From: Pseudomonadota bacterium
GTDB lineage: Bacteria > Pseudomonadota > Gammaproteobacteria > Burkholderiales > Burkholderiaceae
Length of the DNA: 14,282 nucleotides
NCBI GenBank assembly: GCA_023441105.1
Contig: JAEZQX010000351.1
Location: forward strand, 1 to 14,282
Reading direction: 5' to 3'
Positions 7,514-13,504 of this stretch are shown here, piece after piece; positions within the stretch are counted from its first letter, which is position 1; every line of letters starts with the position of its first letter. The notes under the pieces are model-generated. The model saw nothing but the letters and a program-made list of their open reading frames with translations, ran no database searches and was not told the origin of the DNA. The translations under genes were made by a program, and so were the position numbers.

Positions 7514-7529
7514 GCCTCCGTCCGGAGGC
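7514..7529 (+). promoter_or_regulatory. Hairpin that would bury the Shine-Dalgarno of the D-2-hydroxyacid dehydrogenase gene
   Basis: GCCTCC (7514-7519), loop GTCC, GGAGGC (7524-7529) form a perfect 6-bp GC-rich stem. The right arm contains GGAGG, the ribosome-binding site, 9 nt before ATG 7538. Folding would hide the site completely. This could lower or condition translation, or simply arise by chance in GC-rich DNA. Confidence 0.5.
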
Positions 7530-7537
7530 CGGACTGA

Positions 7538-8572
7538 ATGGCTGCCATCGTCAAGCGCGTGGTCCGGTCCGACCTGTGGATCGATGCCGCCTTCGACCAG
7601 CGGCTGGCGCGCGAGGCGGACGTGTCGTTGCGCGTCTTCGAGGTGCGCGGCAATCCGGACGCCGCGTGGGAAGCGCTCGCCGGCGCGCATGTCTACCACA
7701 TCTCGGCCGCGAAGGACGAGCTGCCGCAGCCCTGGTTCGCGCGCGCCGAGCTGCTCGCGCGTTGCCCGGAGCTGCTGTGCGTCTCCGCGGGTGGCGCGGG
7801 CTATGACACGGTGGATGTCGCGGCCTGCGCGGCGGCCGGCGTGGCAGTCGTGAACCAGGCCGGCGGAAATGCGGTTTCAGTGGCAGAGCACACGCTCGGG
7901 CTCATGCTGGGCGTCTCGCGCCGGATGGTCGAAGGTGACCGCCGCCTGCGTCGCGAGATCGGCTATGCCCGCGAGGACGTGATGGGCCGCGAGGTCGGGG
8001 GCAAGACCGTCGGCCTGGTGGGGATCGGACATATCGGCACACGCGTCGCCGGACTGGCTCGCGCTTTCGGCATGGAGGTGCTCGCGACCGATCCCTTTCT
8101 CGCCAGCGAGGAGATCGCGCGCCGCGGCGCGAAGGCGGTGTCCTTCGAGCAGCTGCTCGAGCGGTCCGACATCGTGTCGCTGCATTGCCCGCGCGATGCG
8201 AGCACGCTGGGGATGATGGACGCCCAGGCCTTCGGTCGCATGAGGCGGGGCGCCATCTTCATCACCACCGCGCGCGGCGGTATCCACGACGAAGCGGCCC
8301 TGGTGGCTGCCCTGCAATCCGGTCATCTGGCGGGCGCCGGCGTGGACGTGTGGGATCAGGAGCCTCCTCCGCTCGACCACCCGTTGCTGGCGATGGACAA
8401 CGTCTTCGCCACCTTCCATGTCGCGGGCGTAACCCATGAAGGGCGCCGGAACATCGCCGTCATCAGCGCGGAGCAGATCGTCGACCTCTTGTCCGGGGCG
8501 CGGCCACCGCGCCTGGTCAATCCCGAAGTCTGGTCCCGATTCCAGCAACGACGGGCGCGGATCCTCGGCTGA
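7538..8572 (+). CDS. D-2-hydroxyacid dehydrogenase (NAD-dependent)
   Basis: Interconverts a D-2-hydroxyacid and its 2-oxoacid with NAD(H); cytosolic. 344 residues, usual for the family. The catalytic domain flanks a Rossmann domain with GIGHIG (162-167) and D185 at the end of strand 2, indicating NAD over NADP. The triad is present: R246 in TTARGGIHDE, E275 in DVWDQEPPP and H294 in ATFHVAGVTHEG. The residue before the histidine is Phe, where Pro (TPHxAG) is the usual family form. ATG 7538 is preceded directly by an in-frame TGA, so it is the first possible start, and GGAGG lies 9 nt upstream within a hairpin. The Bug receptor gene follows 47 bp later and an FMN 2-hydroxyacid oxidase gene comes after that. 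The exact substrate (phosphoglycerate, glyoxylate/hydroxypyruvate or another 2-oxoacid) cannot be read from sequence; SerA is unlikely because no regulatory ACT domain follows. Confidence 0.9.
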   Translation: MAAIVKRVVRSDLWIDAAFDQRLAREADVSLRVFEVRGNPDAAWEALAGAHVYHISAAKDELPQPWFARAELLARCPELLCVSAGGAGYDTVDVAACAAAGVAVVNQAGGNAVSVAEHTLGLMLGVSRRMVEGDRRLRREIGYAREDVMGREVGGKTVGLVGIGHIGTRVAGLARAFGMEVLATDPFLASEEIARRGAKAVSFEQLLERSDIVSLHCPRDASTLGMMDAQAFGRMRRGAIFITTARGGIHDEAALVAALQSGHLAGAGVDVWDQEPPPLDHPLLAMDNVFATFHVAGVTHEGRRNIAVISAEQIVDLLSGARPPRLVNPEVWSRFQQRRARILG

Positions 8573-8619
8573 GCACCGCCGCTCCCGCTGCACCTCAACC
8601 CACGGAGGAGACACTTCCC

Positions 8620-9606
8620 ATGCCACGCCATTCCTGCTTCATGCGGCGCCTGTTGCCGTCGATCGCGCTGTGCAGCCTGGCCGTCGTGCCGGGGCTTTCC
8701 CAGGCGGCTTTTCCCGAGCGGCCGATCAGGATGCTGGTCGCCTATGCGCCCGGCGGCGGCACGGACATCACCGCTCGCCTCACCGCGGAATACGTGCAGA
8801 AGTACCTCGGCAACAACGCCACGTTCGTGGTGATGAACCGACCCGGTGCCGGTGGTGCCATCGGCTTCACCGAGCTCGCCAATGCAGCGCCCGACGGCTA
8901 TACCATCGGTTTCGTCAACACCCCCAACGTGCTGACCATTCCGATCGAGCGGAAGTCGAACTTCCACTGGGAGCGATACGACCTGCTGGGCAACGTGGTC
9001 GACGATCCCGGCAACTTCTCGGTGCATGCCGACACCCCGATCAGGAGTCTCGCCGAGCTGGTGGCCTATGCCAAGGCCAACCCTGGCAAGGTCACCTATG
9101 GGACCACCGGCATCGGCTCCGACGACCATCTCGCCGCCATGATGTTCGAGCGCGCCGCCGGCGTGAAGCTGAATCACGTGCCGTTCAAGGGCGCGGCCGA
9201 GGTCCACATGGCGATCGCCAGCAAGCAGATCATGCTCGCCGCCATGAACATCGGCGAGGCGATGCAGTACCAGAAGGGCGGCACGCCGCTGCGTCACCTC
9301 GGCCAGATGAGCGACAAACGGTCGAGCCTGGCGCCGGATGTGCCGACCTTCAAGGAGCAGGGCTTCCCGGTGATCATGGCGTCGTTGCGCGGCGTTGCCG
9401 CGCCGAAAGGCCTGCCGCCGGCCGTGCGCGAGCAGTTGGTGAACGCCTTGCAGAAAGCGGCGGCCGATCCGGAGTACCAGGCCAAGGCGCTCGGCTACTT
9501 CGCACCCTTGCGCTACCTGCCGCCCGATGCCCACGCCGCGGAGCTCAAGGAAGCGGAAGCGAGCTTCCGCCAGTTGTGGCAGACCATGCCCTGGGCGGAG
9601 AAATAG
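8620..9606 (+). CDS. Bug-family (TctC) periplasmic tricarboxylate/carboxylate-binding receptor
   Basis: A secreted solute-binding protein of the tripartite tricarboxylate transporter class, capturing a carboxylate in the periplasm. 328 residues. The Sec signal peptide has basic residues (RR at 9-10), a hydrophobic core about 11-26 and a likely cleavage around SQA|AFPERP (29/30). Family stretches follow: FPERPIRMLVAYAPGGGTDI, NRPGAGGAIGFTELANAAPDGYT, YAKANPGKVTYGTTGIGSDDHL, HVPFKGAAEVHMAI and the C-terminal GLPPAVREQLVNALQKAAADPEY. ATG 8620 has GGAGGAG 9 nt upstream. No TctA or TctB membrane partner is in the window, as is usual for Bug proteins, which outnumber membrane components in Bordetella-like genomes. 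Flanked by two 2-hydroxyacid enzymes, it probably binds a related carboxylate. Ligand unknown. Confidence 0.93.
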   Translation: MPRHSCFMRRLLPSIALCSLAVVPGLSQAAFPERPIRMLVAYAPGGGTDITARLTAEYVQKYLGNNATFVVMNRPGAGGAIGFTELANAAPDGYTIGFVNTPNVLTIPIERKSNFHWERYDLLGNVVDDPGNFSVHADTPIRSLAELVAYAKANPGKVTYGTTGIGSDDHLAAMMFERAAGVKLNHVPFKGAAEVHMAIASKQIMLAAMNIGEAMQYQKGGTPLRHLGQMSDKRSSLAPDVPTFKEQGFPVIMASLRGVAAPKGLPPAVREQLVNALQKAAADPEYQAKALGYFAPLRYLPPDAHAAELKEAEASFRQLWQTMPWAEK

Positions 9607-9612
9607 CCGCGG

Positions 9613-9642
9613 ATGTCGGCACGACGGTGGTTCCACCGGTGA
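9613..9642 (+). other. Nine-codon mini-ORF with good Shine-Dalgarno, overlapping the oxidase start
   Basis: GGAGAA (9597-9602) lies 10 nt before ATG 9613, which opens MSARRWFHR and stops at TGA 9640-9642. The TGA overlaps GTG 9639 (GTGA) of the oxidase frame. It is either a coupling leader or the true start of the oxidase displaced by a one-base indel. Expression is not shown by sequence alone. Confidence 0.35.
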
Positions 9643-10784
9643 CGCTCGACCAGGTGCTGAGCCTCGATGACTTCGAGGCCGCCGCCCGCCAGCACCTGCC
9701 GGCGCCCGTCTTCGCGTATGTCTCCGGCGGCGTGGAGCGCAACCAGACGCTGCGCGGGAATGCCGAAGCATTCGAGCGCTATGCGTTCGTGACCCGTGTC
9801 CTGGTCGACACATCCAAGAGGTCGACCGCCACCACGCTGTTCGGGTCGACCTGGTCGGCGCCGTTCGGCATCGCGCCGATGGGAATCTGCGCGCTGTCGG
9901 CGTATCGCGGCGATCTCGTCCTGGCCCAGGCAGCCGCGCGGGAGAATGTGCCGATGATCATGAGTGGCTCGTCGCTCATCCGGCTGGAGGAGATCGTGCA
10001 GGCCAATCCGCAGGCCTGGTTCCAGGCCTACCTGCCGGGCGCGGAGTCGGAGATCATTGCGCTGGTGGAACGCGTCAAGGCGGCCGGATACGGTACGCTG
10101 GTGGTGACACTCGACGCCTCGATCGCCTCCAATCGGGAGCAGAACATCCGCGCCGGCTTTTCGACGCCGCTGCGGCCCAGCGCGCGCCTGGCCTGGCAGG
10201 GGCTCACCCATCCGCGCTGGCTCTTCGGCACGTTCCTGAGAACCCTCATGCGGCACGGGATGCCGCATTTCGAGAACAACTACGCCCGGCGCGGCGCGCC
10301 GATTCTGTCGGCCAACGTGCTGCGCGATTTCTCCGATCGCGGGCATCTTGGCTGGCAGCACATCGCGCTGATCCGGCGCATGTGGCCGGGCAGGCTCGTG
10401 CTCAAGGGCATCCTGGACGTGCGCGATGCGCGCCTGGCGCTGGAGCACGGGGCCGACGGTATCCTGGTCTCCAATCACGGCGGACGGCAGCTCGACGGCA
10501 CGGTTTCGCCGTTGCGCGTCCTGCCCGCCATCGTGGCGGCATGCCCGGATGTCCCGGTGATGGTGGACAGTGGATTTCGCCGCGGCACCGACGTGCTCAA
10601 GGCGCTCGCGTTGGGTGCCCGGTTCGTCTTCGTCGGCCGCCCATTCAGCTATGCCGCCGCCGTGGCAGGGGAAGCCGGCGTGCTCAAGGGGATCACGCTG
10701 CTGCGCGAGGAGGTGTCGCGCAACATGGCGATGCTGGGCGTGAGCCACACGTCCGATATCGGGAGCGACTGCCTGCTGCAATAG
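9627..10784 (+). CDS. FMN-dependent L-2-hydroxyacid oxidase/dehydrogenase (LldD/glycolate oxidase family)
   Basis: Oxidises an L-2-hydroxyacid to its 2-oxoacid using FMN, passing electrons to oxygen or to the respiratory chain. About 385 residues, a normal length. Family active-site elements are all visible: Tyr in PVFAYVSGG, PMGICALSA for FMN, WFQAYLPG with Tyr, TLDASIASNREQNIRAGF with Asp and Arg, K260 in RLVLKGILD, the catalytic base H284 and R287 in SNHGGRQLDG, and the phosphate-binding VMVDSGFRRGTDVLKALALGA. The start is unclear: GTG 9627 and GTG 9639 are in frame without a Shine-Dalgarno, whereas a well-placed Shine-Dalgarno/ATG at 9613 is one base out of frame; I list the longer GTG form. 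It lies 20 bp after the Bug receptor stop, so one operon is likely. Lactate, mandelate, glycolate or a branched 2-hydroxyacid are all possible substrates. Confidence 0.88.
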   Translation: MVPPVTLDQVLSLDDFEAAARQHLPAPVFAYVSGGVERNQTLRGNAEAFERYAFVTRVLVDTSKRSTATTLFGSTWSAPFGIAPMGICALSAYRGDLVLAQAAARENVPMIMSGSSLIRLEEIVQANPQAWFQAYLPGAESEIIALVERVKAAGYGTLVVTLDASIASNREQNIRAGFSTPLRPSARLAWQGLTHPRWLFGTFLRTLMRHGMPHFENNYARRGAPILSANVLRDFSDRGHLGWQHIALIRRMWPGRLVLKGILDVRDARLALEHGADGILVSNHGGRQLDGTVSPLRVLPAIVAACPDVPVMVDSGFRRGTDVLKALALGARFVFVGRPFSYAAAVAGEAGVLKGITLLREEVSRNMAMLGVSHTSDIGSDCLLQ

Positions 10785-10822
10785 CGGCGAACAAGTCGGT
10801 AGTTTCCCGGGTGGACCGGCCG

Positions 10823-10852
10823 TTGCCGCAATTGGTCCAGCCACTGTACTAT
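10823..10852 (+). promoter_or_regulatory. Sigma70-like promoter for the GntR-TRAP genes
   Basis: TTGCCG (10823-10828) and TACTAT (10847-10852) each match four of six consensus bases with an 18-bp spacer. The candidate operator AATTGGT-CCA-GCCACTG lies wholly within the spacer and so would block RNA polymerase when bound. The pair CCGGCCG (10816-10822) and CGGCCGG (10853-10859) flanks the promoter as an inverted repeat, possibly by chance. Transcription would start near 10859, about 100 nt before the GntR start. Confidence 0.5.
10830..10846. promoter_or_regulatory. Candidate FadR-subfamily GntR operator (PdhR/LldR/UxuR-like)
   Basis: AATTGGT-CCA-GCCACTG has a left arm identical to the AATTGGT half of the E. 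coli PdhR/LldR/UxuR-type site AATTGGTnnnACCAATT and a degenerate right arm (four of seven). The next gene encodes a FadR-subfamily regulator whose helix-turn-helix resembles UxuR/ExuR. Position between -35 and -10 suggests autorepression. Inference from motif and position. Confidence 0.45.
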
Positions 10853-10946
10853 CGGCCGGCCCCGGCAGCTGAGCGGTCGCGCCACGAGACAGGCACGCTT
10901 GCATTTTCCCAGGCATGCCGCTGGACACGAGAGGAACAGCATTCCC

Positions 10947-10976
10947 ATGTCCCCGCAGCCATGCCCATGCAGGTAG
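10947..10976 (+). other. Nine-codon mini-ORF with good Shine-Dalgarno, overlapping the GntR start
   Basis: GAGGAA (10931-10936) lies 10 nt before ATG 10947, which reads MSPQPCPCR and stops at TAG 10974-10976. The GntR start ATG 10961 is inside it in another frame and has no Shine-Dalgarno of its own at normal spacing. Leader peptide, start misplacement by a one-base indel, or chance are all possible. Confidence 0.3.
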
Positions 10977-11713
10977 CGTCAGGTACCGGACGGCTCTATC
11001 GGCAGATCGCCGAGGAGATCCGGCTGCGGATCGCCGATGCGACCTTTCCCGCCGGCTCGCGCCTGCCGGCGGAACGCGATCTGGCGCACCGCCTGTCGGT
11101 GTCGCGCACCTCGGTGCGCGAGGCGCTCATCGCGCTGGAGATCCAGGGCCTGGTGGAGGTCCGCGGTGGCTCCGGCATCTTCGTGAGCGATCCGCTGCCG
11201 TTCCTGAAACCGCTGTTCGGCGCCGATGCCGGCCCCGGTCCTTTCGAGTTGCTGCATGCGCGCTGGCTGGTCGAGGGCGAAGTTGCCGCGCTCGCCGCCC
11301 GCGCCATCGACCCGCCGATGCTCGACCACCTGGCGGACGCCTTGCGCATCCTCGAGGACGAGGCCGCCTCCGCGCAGGCGCATGACGACGCGGACCGGGC
11401 ATTCCATCTCGGCATCGCCGAAGCGACCGGCAATGGCGCGCTGATCCAGACGGTGCGGATGTACTGGGACCAGCGTCGCGGCCCGATGTGGCGCAAGCTG
11501 GTCGAGCATTTCCATACCCCACGGTTGCGCGAACTGGTCGCGCAGGATCATCGTCGCATCCTCGACGCGCTGGCGCGACGGGCGCCGGCAATGGCACGCG
11601 ATGCCATGCGTCGCCACCTGGTCAGTGTCACCCGCGAGTTCGGCAAGGGAACTATTGAATCCGAGGCCCGTCGCCTCGTGCGTCGCAGTGGCAGTCACGC
11701 CCCCATCCAGTAG
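10961..11713 (+). CDS. GntR-family regulator, FadR/FCD subfamily (UxuR/ExuR/LldR-like)
   Basis: A DNA-binding regulator expected to respond to a carboxylate or sugar acid. 250 residues. The winged helix-turn-helix covers about residues 9-78: LYRQIAEEIRLRI, LPAERDLAHRLSVSRTSVRE and LEIQGLVEVRGGSGIFVSD, close in pattern to UxuR/ExuR. The FCD domain (about 88-230) has the full metal-binding set D145-x3-H149, H197 and H219, so a bound divalent ion contacting the carboxylate ligand is likely. The start is ATG 10961 (or 10967); the only good Shine-Dalgarno, GAGGAA at 10931, is better spaced for an out-of-frame ATG at 10947, which leaves the start unsettled. It follows the FMN oxidase gene and precedes the TRAP genes in the same direction, with its own promoter at 10823-10852. 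It most likely controls the TRAP genes and perhaps the oxidase cluster. Confidence 0.9.
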   Translation: MPMQVASGTGRLYRQIAEEIRLRIADATFPAGSRLPAERDLAHRLSVSRTSVREALIALEIQGLVEVRGGSGIFVSDPLPFLKPLFGADAGPGPFELLHARWLVEGEVAALAARAIDPPMLDHLADALRILEDEAASAQAHDDADRAFHLGIAEATGNGALIQTVRMYWDQRRGPMWRKLVEHFHTPRLRELVAQDHRRILDALARRAPAMARDAMRRHLVSVTREFGKGTIESEARRLVRRSGSHAPIQ

Positions 11714-11770
11714 CCGGCAGAGATCGGCTCGACAACAGCGCATCAAATAGCTCATCAAGGAGACCTATCC

Positions 11771-12772
11771 ATGCTCAAGCGAACTTTCTGCAGGATCACG
11801 CTGGCGGCAGCAGTCGCCGGCATCGCAGCCATGCCTGGACTCGCCGGCGCCCAGGAGCCGATCACGCTCCACGGCGCCTCGCAATTCAACGACGACCATG
11901 CCTTCACCAAGACCATGGTCCGCTTCGGCGAGCTGGTGAAGAAGTACTACGGCAAGCCGGTCAACTTCGTGCTGCATAAGAACAGCGAGCTGGGCCTCGA
12001 GAAGCAGTACTTCGAGTACATGGCCCAGGGCAAGGCGGTCGACTTCGCGGTCGTGTCGCCGGCGCACATGTCGACCTTCTCGAAGGCCGCGCCGTTCATC
12101 GATGCGCCGTTCCTGTTCCGCGACCTCGATCACTGGAACAAGGTCCTGGATGCCGACACCTTCAAGCCGATCGCCGATGAGGTCGCCAAGCGCGCCGACG
12201 TCATGCTGATCGGCTATGCCGGCGGCGGCGTGCGCAACATCTTCTCCAACAAGCCGGCTTCCAGCCTGGACGACATCAAGGGCCTCAAGGTTCGGGTGCA
12301 GGGCGCCCCGATCTGGAGCCGGGCCTTCACCGCCGTCGGCATGGCGCCGACCGTGATCGCCTACAGCGAGGTCTACAACGCCATCCAGAACGGCGTCATC
12401 TCCGCCGGCGAGAACGAGGCCGCGGGCGTCGAGTCCATGAAGTTCAACGAGGTGGCGCCGAACCTGCTGATGACCCAGCATGCGATCACCATCCGGCCGC
12501 TGTGCTTCTCCGGCAAGACCTTCAAGAACCTGCCCAAGGACCTGCAGGAAGCCATCGTCAAGGCCGGCAAGGAGGCCGGCGCCTACGGGCGCCAGGTCGA
12601 GTCGACGGAAGACGGGCAGAAGCTCGACGCGATGGAGAAAGCCGGCAAGCTCAAGCGCATCGCCTTCAAGGATCGCGACCAGATGAAGAAGCTGGTGGAC
12701 CCGGTGATCGCCTCCTACGCCAAGGAGATCGGCGCCGACGAGATCTTCTCGAAGCTCAACGCCATCAAGTGA
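11771..12772 (+). CDS. dctP: TRAP transporter periplasmic substrate-binding protein, DctP family
   Basis: The secreted receptor of a tripartite ATP-independent periplasmic transporter, delivering a carboxylate to the DctQM membrane pair. 333 residues. Signal peptide: KR at 3-4, hydrophobic core about 9-23, cleavage probably AGA|QEP (27/28). The family core LDDIKGLKVRVQGAPIWSR contains the ligand-carboxylate arginine R175, followed by the usual GMAPTVIAYSEVYNAIQNGV and the SAGENE segment. ATG 11771 has GGAGA 7 nt upstream and lies 57 bp after the GntR stop, so the GntR-dctP-dctQ-dctM order is one probable transcription unit. A stem-loop follows at 12817-12838. Substrate unknown: C4-dicarboxylates, 2-hydroxy/2-oxoacids and sugar acids are all handled by this family, and the neighbours favour the latter two. 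Confidence 0.94.
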   Translation: MLKRTFCRITLAAAVAGIAAMPGLAGAQEPITLHGASQFNDDHAFTKTMVRFGELVKKYYGKPVNFVLHKNSELGLEKQYFEYMAQGKAVDFAVVSPAHMSTFSKAAPFIDAPFLFRDLDHWNKVLDADTFKPIADEVAKRADVMLIGYAGGGVRNIFSNKPASSLDDIKGLKVRVQGAPIWSRAFTAVGMAPTVIAYSEVYNAIQNGVISAGENEAAGVESMKFNEVAPNLLMTQHAITIRPLCFSGKTFKNLPKDLQEAIVKAGKEAGAYGRQVESTEDGQKLDAMEKAGKLKRIAFKDRDQMKKLVDPVIASYAKEIGADEIFSKLNAIK

Positions 12773-12816
12773 TGGCGGCTGGCGTGGGGCGCCACCGCGT
12801 CCTTCGATGGTAGTCC

Positions 12817-12838
12817 GCGCGGCCTCCCGGGGCCGCGC
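12817..12838 (+). promoter_or_regulatory. Intercistronic stem-loop between dctP and dctQ
   Basis: GCGCGGCC (12817-12824), loop TCCCGG, GGCCGCGC (12831-12838) is a perfect 8-bp GC stem in the 147-bp gap. There is no following T-tract, so it is not a classical terminator. Such hairpins after a binding-protein gene can stabilise the upstream mRNA or reduce downstream expression, raising receptor over membrane subunits; inference. Confidence 0.5.
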
Positions 12839-12919
12839 CTGCCTTGCAGCCGCGATCGCCGGAGCGACCGGGCAACTGCAAGCAGTCTGGCGATCCCAAG
12901 CAACCCACTCGGAGCCTTG

Positions 12920-13504
12920 ATGCACGAAGCAGCTGACGGCCTGCCTGCAGGCGACGGCGCATCCTCCCCGCGCGATCCCGCTACCGGCGGGTCTCCTGGC
13001 TCGCCCGCCGGCCCCACCAGCGCCTGGCGGCGCTTCACCGCCGGGTTTGCCAGGATCCTCGACTGGCTGCTGATCGTCACGGTGGCGGTGCTGATCGTCC
13101 CGGTGACGATGCAGATCGTCTCGCGCTACACCGACCTGATCCCGCCCTACATCTGGACGGAGGAGCTGGCGCGCTTCGTCTTTATCTGGATGATCATGCT
13201 CGGCGCGATGATCGGCGTGAGGGAGAGCTCGCACTTCGATGTCGACATCTGGCCGCGGCTGAGCCCCAAGGCCGATGCGGCGCTCCGGCTGATCGCCAAC
13301 CTCGCGACCCTGGTCTTCGCCCTGGTGTTCGTCTGGTCCGGCTACGAATTCACGGCCTTCGCCATCTACCGCATCTCCGAGTTGGCCGAGCTGCCGCTCT
13401 GGGTGATCCACGTCGCCTGGCCGATGACCGGCGTTGCCTGGATCGTCTTCCTCGGCGAGAAGTTCGTCGACAACATCCGCATTCTCACCGGCAGGCAGGC
13501 ATGA
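12920..13504 (+). CDS. dctQ: TRAP transporter small permease, DctQ family
   Basis: The small inner-membrane subunit of the TRAP transporter, pairing with DctM. 194 residues. After a roughly 33-residue hydrophilic Gly/Ser/Pro-rich N-terminus come four membrane segments: about ILDWLLIVTVAVLIVPVTMQ, FVFIWMIMLGAMIGV, IANLATLVFALVFVWSGYEF and VIHVAWPMTGVAWIVFLG. The DctQ-typical IWTEELARFVFIW and RESSHFDVD stretches are present. ATG 12920 has GGAG 5 nt upstream; an adjacent in-frame TTG at 12917 is less likely. Its stop overlaps the next start as ATGA (13501-13504), so dctQ and dctM are translationally coupled. Confidence 0.92.
   Translation: MHEAADGLPAGDGASSPRDPATGGSPGSPAGPTSAWRRFTAGFARILDWLLIVTVAVLIVPVTMQIVSRYTDLIPPYIWTEELARFVFIWMIMLGAMIGVRESSHFDVDIWPRLSPKADAALRLIANLATLVFALVFVWSGYEFTAFAIYRISELAELPLWVIHVAWPMTGVAWIVFLGEKFVDNIRILTGRQA

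Larger units (their letters stand above)
7219..7537. other. 319-bp divergent regulatory region
   Basis: No convincing gene is seen here. The left half is markedly more AT-rich than the rest of the window and holds two overlapping divergent promoter-like sequences (7298-7326 plus, 7306-7334 minus), three TTGTA-type half-sites (7233, 7307, 7318) and the GntR leader. The right half (about 7335-7537) would be a roughly 200-nt 5' leader of the D-2-hydroxyacid dehydrogenase mRNA, ending in a hairpin over its Shine-Dalgarno. No known riboswitch motif is recognised in this leader. Confidence 0.6.

Noticed and set aside
7358..7537. 59-codon open frame whose TGA directly abuts the ATG of the D-2-hydroxyacid dehydrogenase
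   Set aside because: The TGAATG junction is suggestive of coupling, but the product is Arg-rich and random-looking, its ribosome-binding site is weak, and codon third positions are not biased as in neighbouring genes.
8436..9626. In-frame upstream extension of the FMN oxidase frame (782 codons in all)
   Set aside because: It would overlap the whole Bug receptor gene and part of the dehydrogenase gene in another frame; the enzyme family begins near TLDQVLSLDDFE.
10816..10859. CCGGCCG/CGGCCGG inverted repeat around the GntR-TRAP promoter as an operator
   Set aside because: Arms are 30 bp apart and made only of G and C in a GC-rich genome; chance is likely, so it is noted only as context.
9513..10928. 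471-codon minus-strand open frame antisense to the FMN oxidase gene
   Set aside because: The opposite strand carries a family-typical enzyme with all active-site residues; the antisense product has no recognisable motif.
10382..10960. In-frame upstream extension of the FadR-type regulator (443 codons in all)
   Set aside because: It overlaps the oxidase gene and the candidate promoter; the regulator family starts just before the LYRQIAEEI helix.
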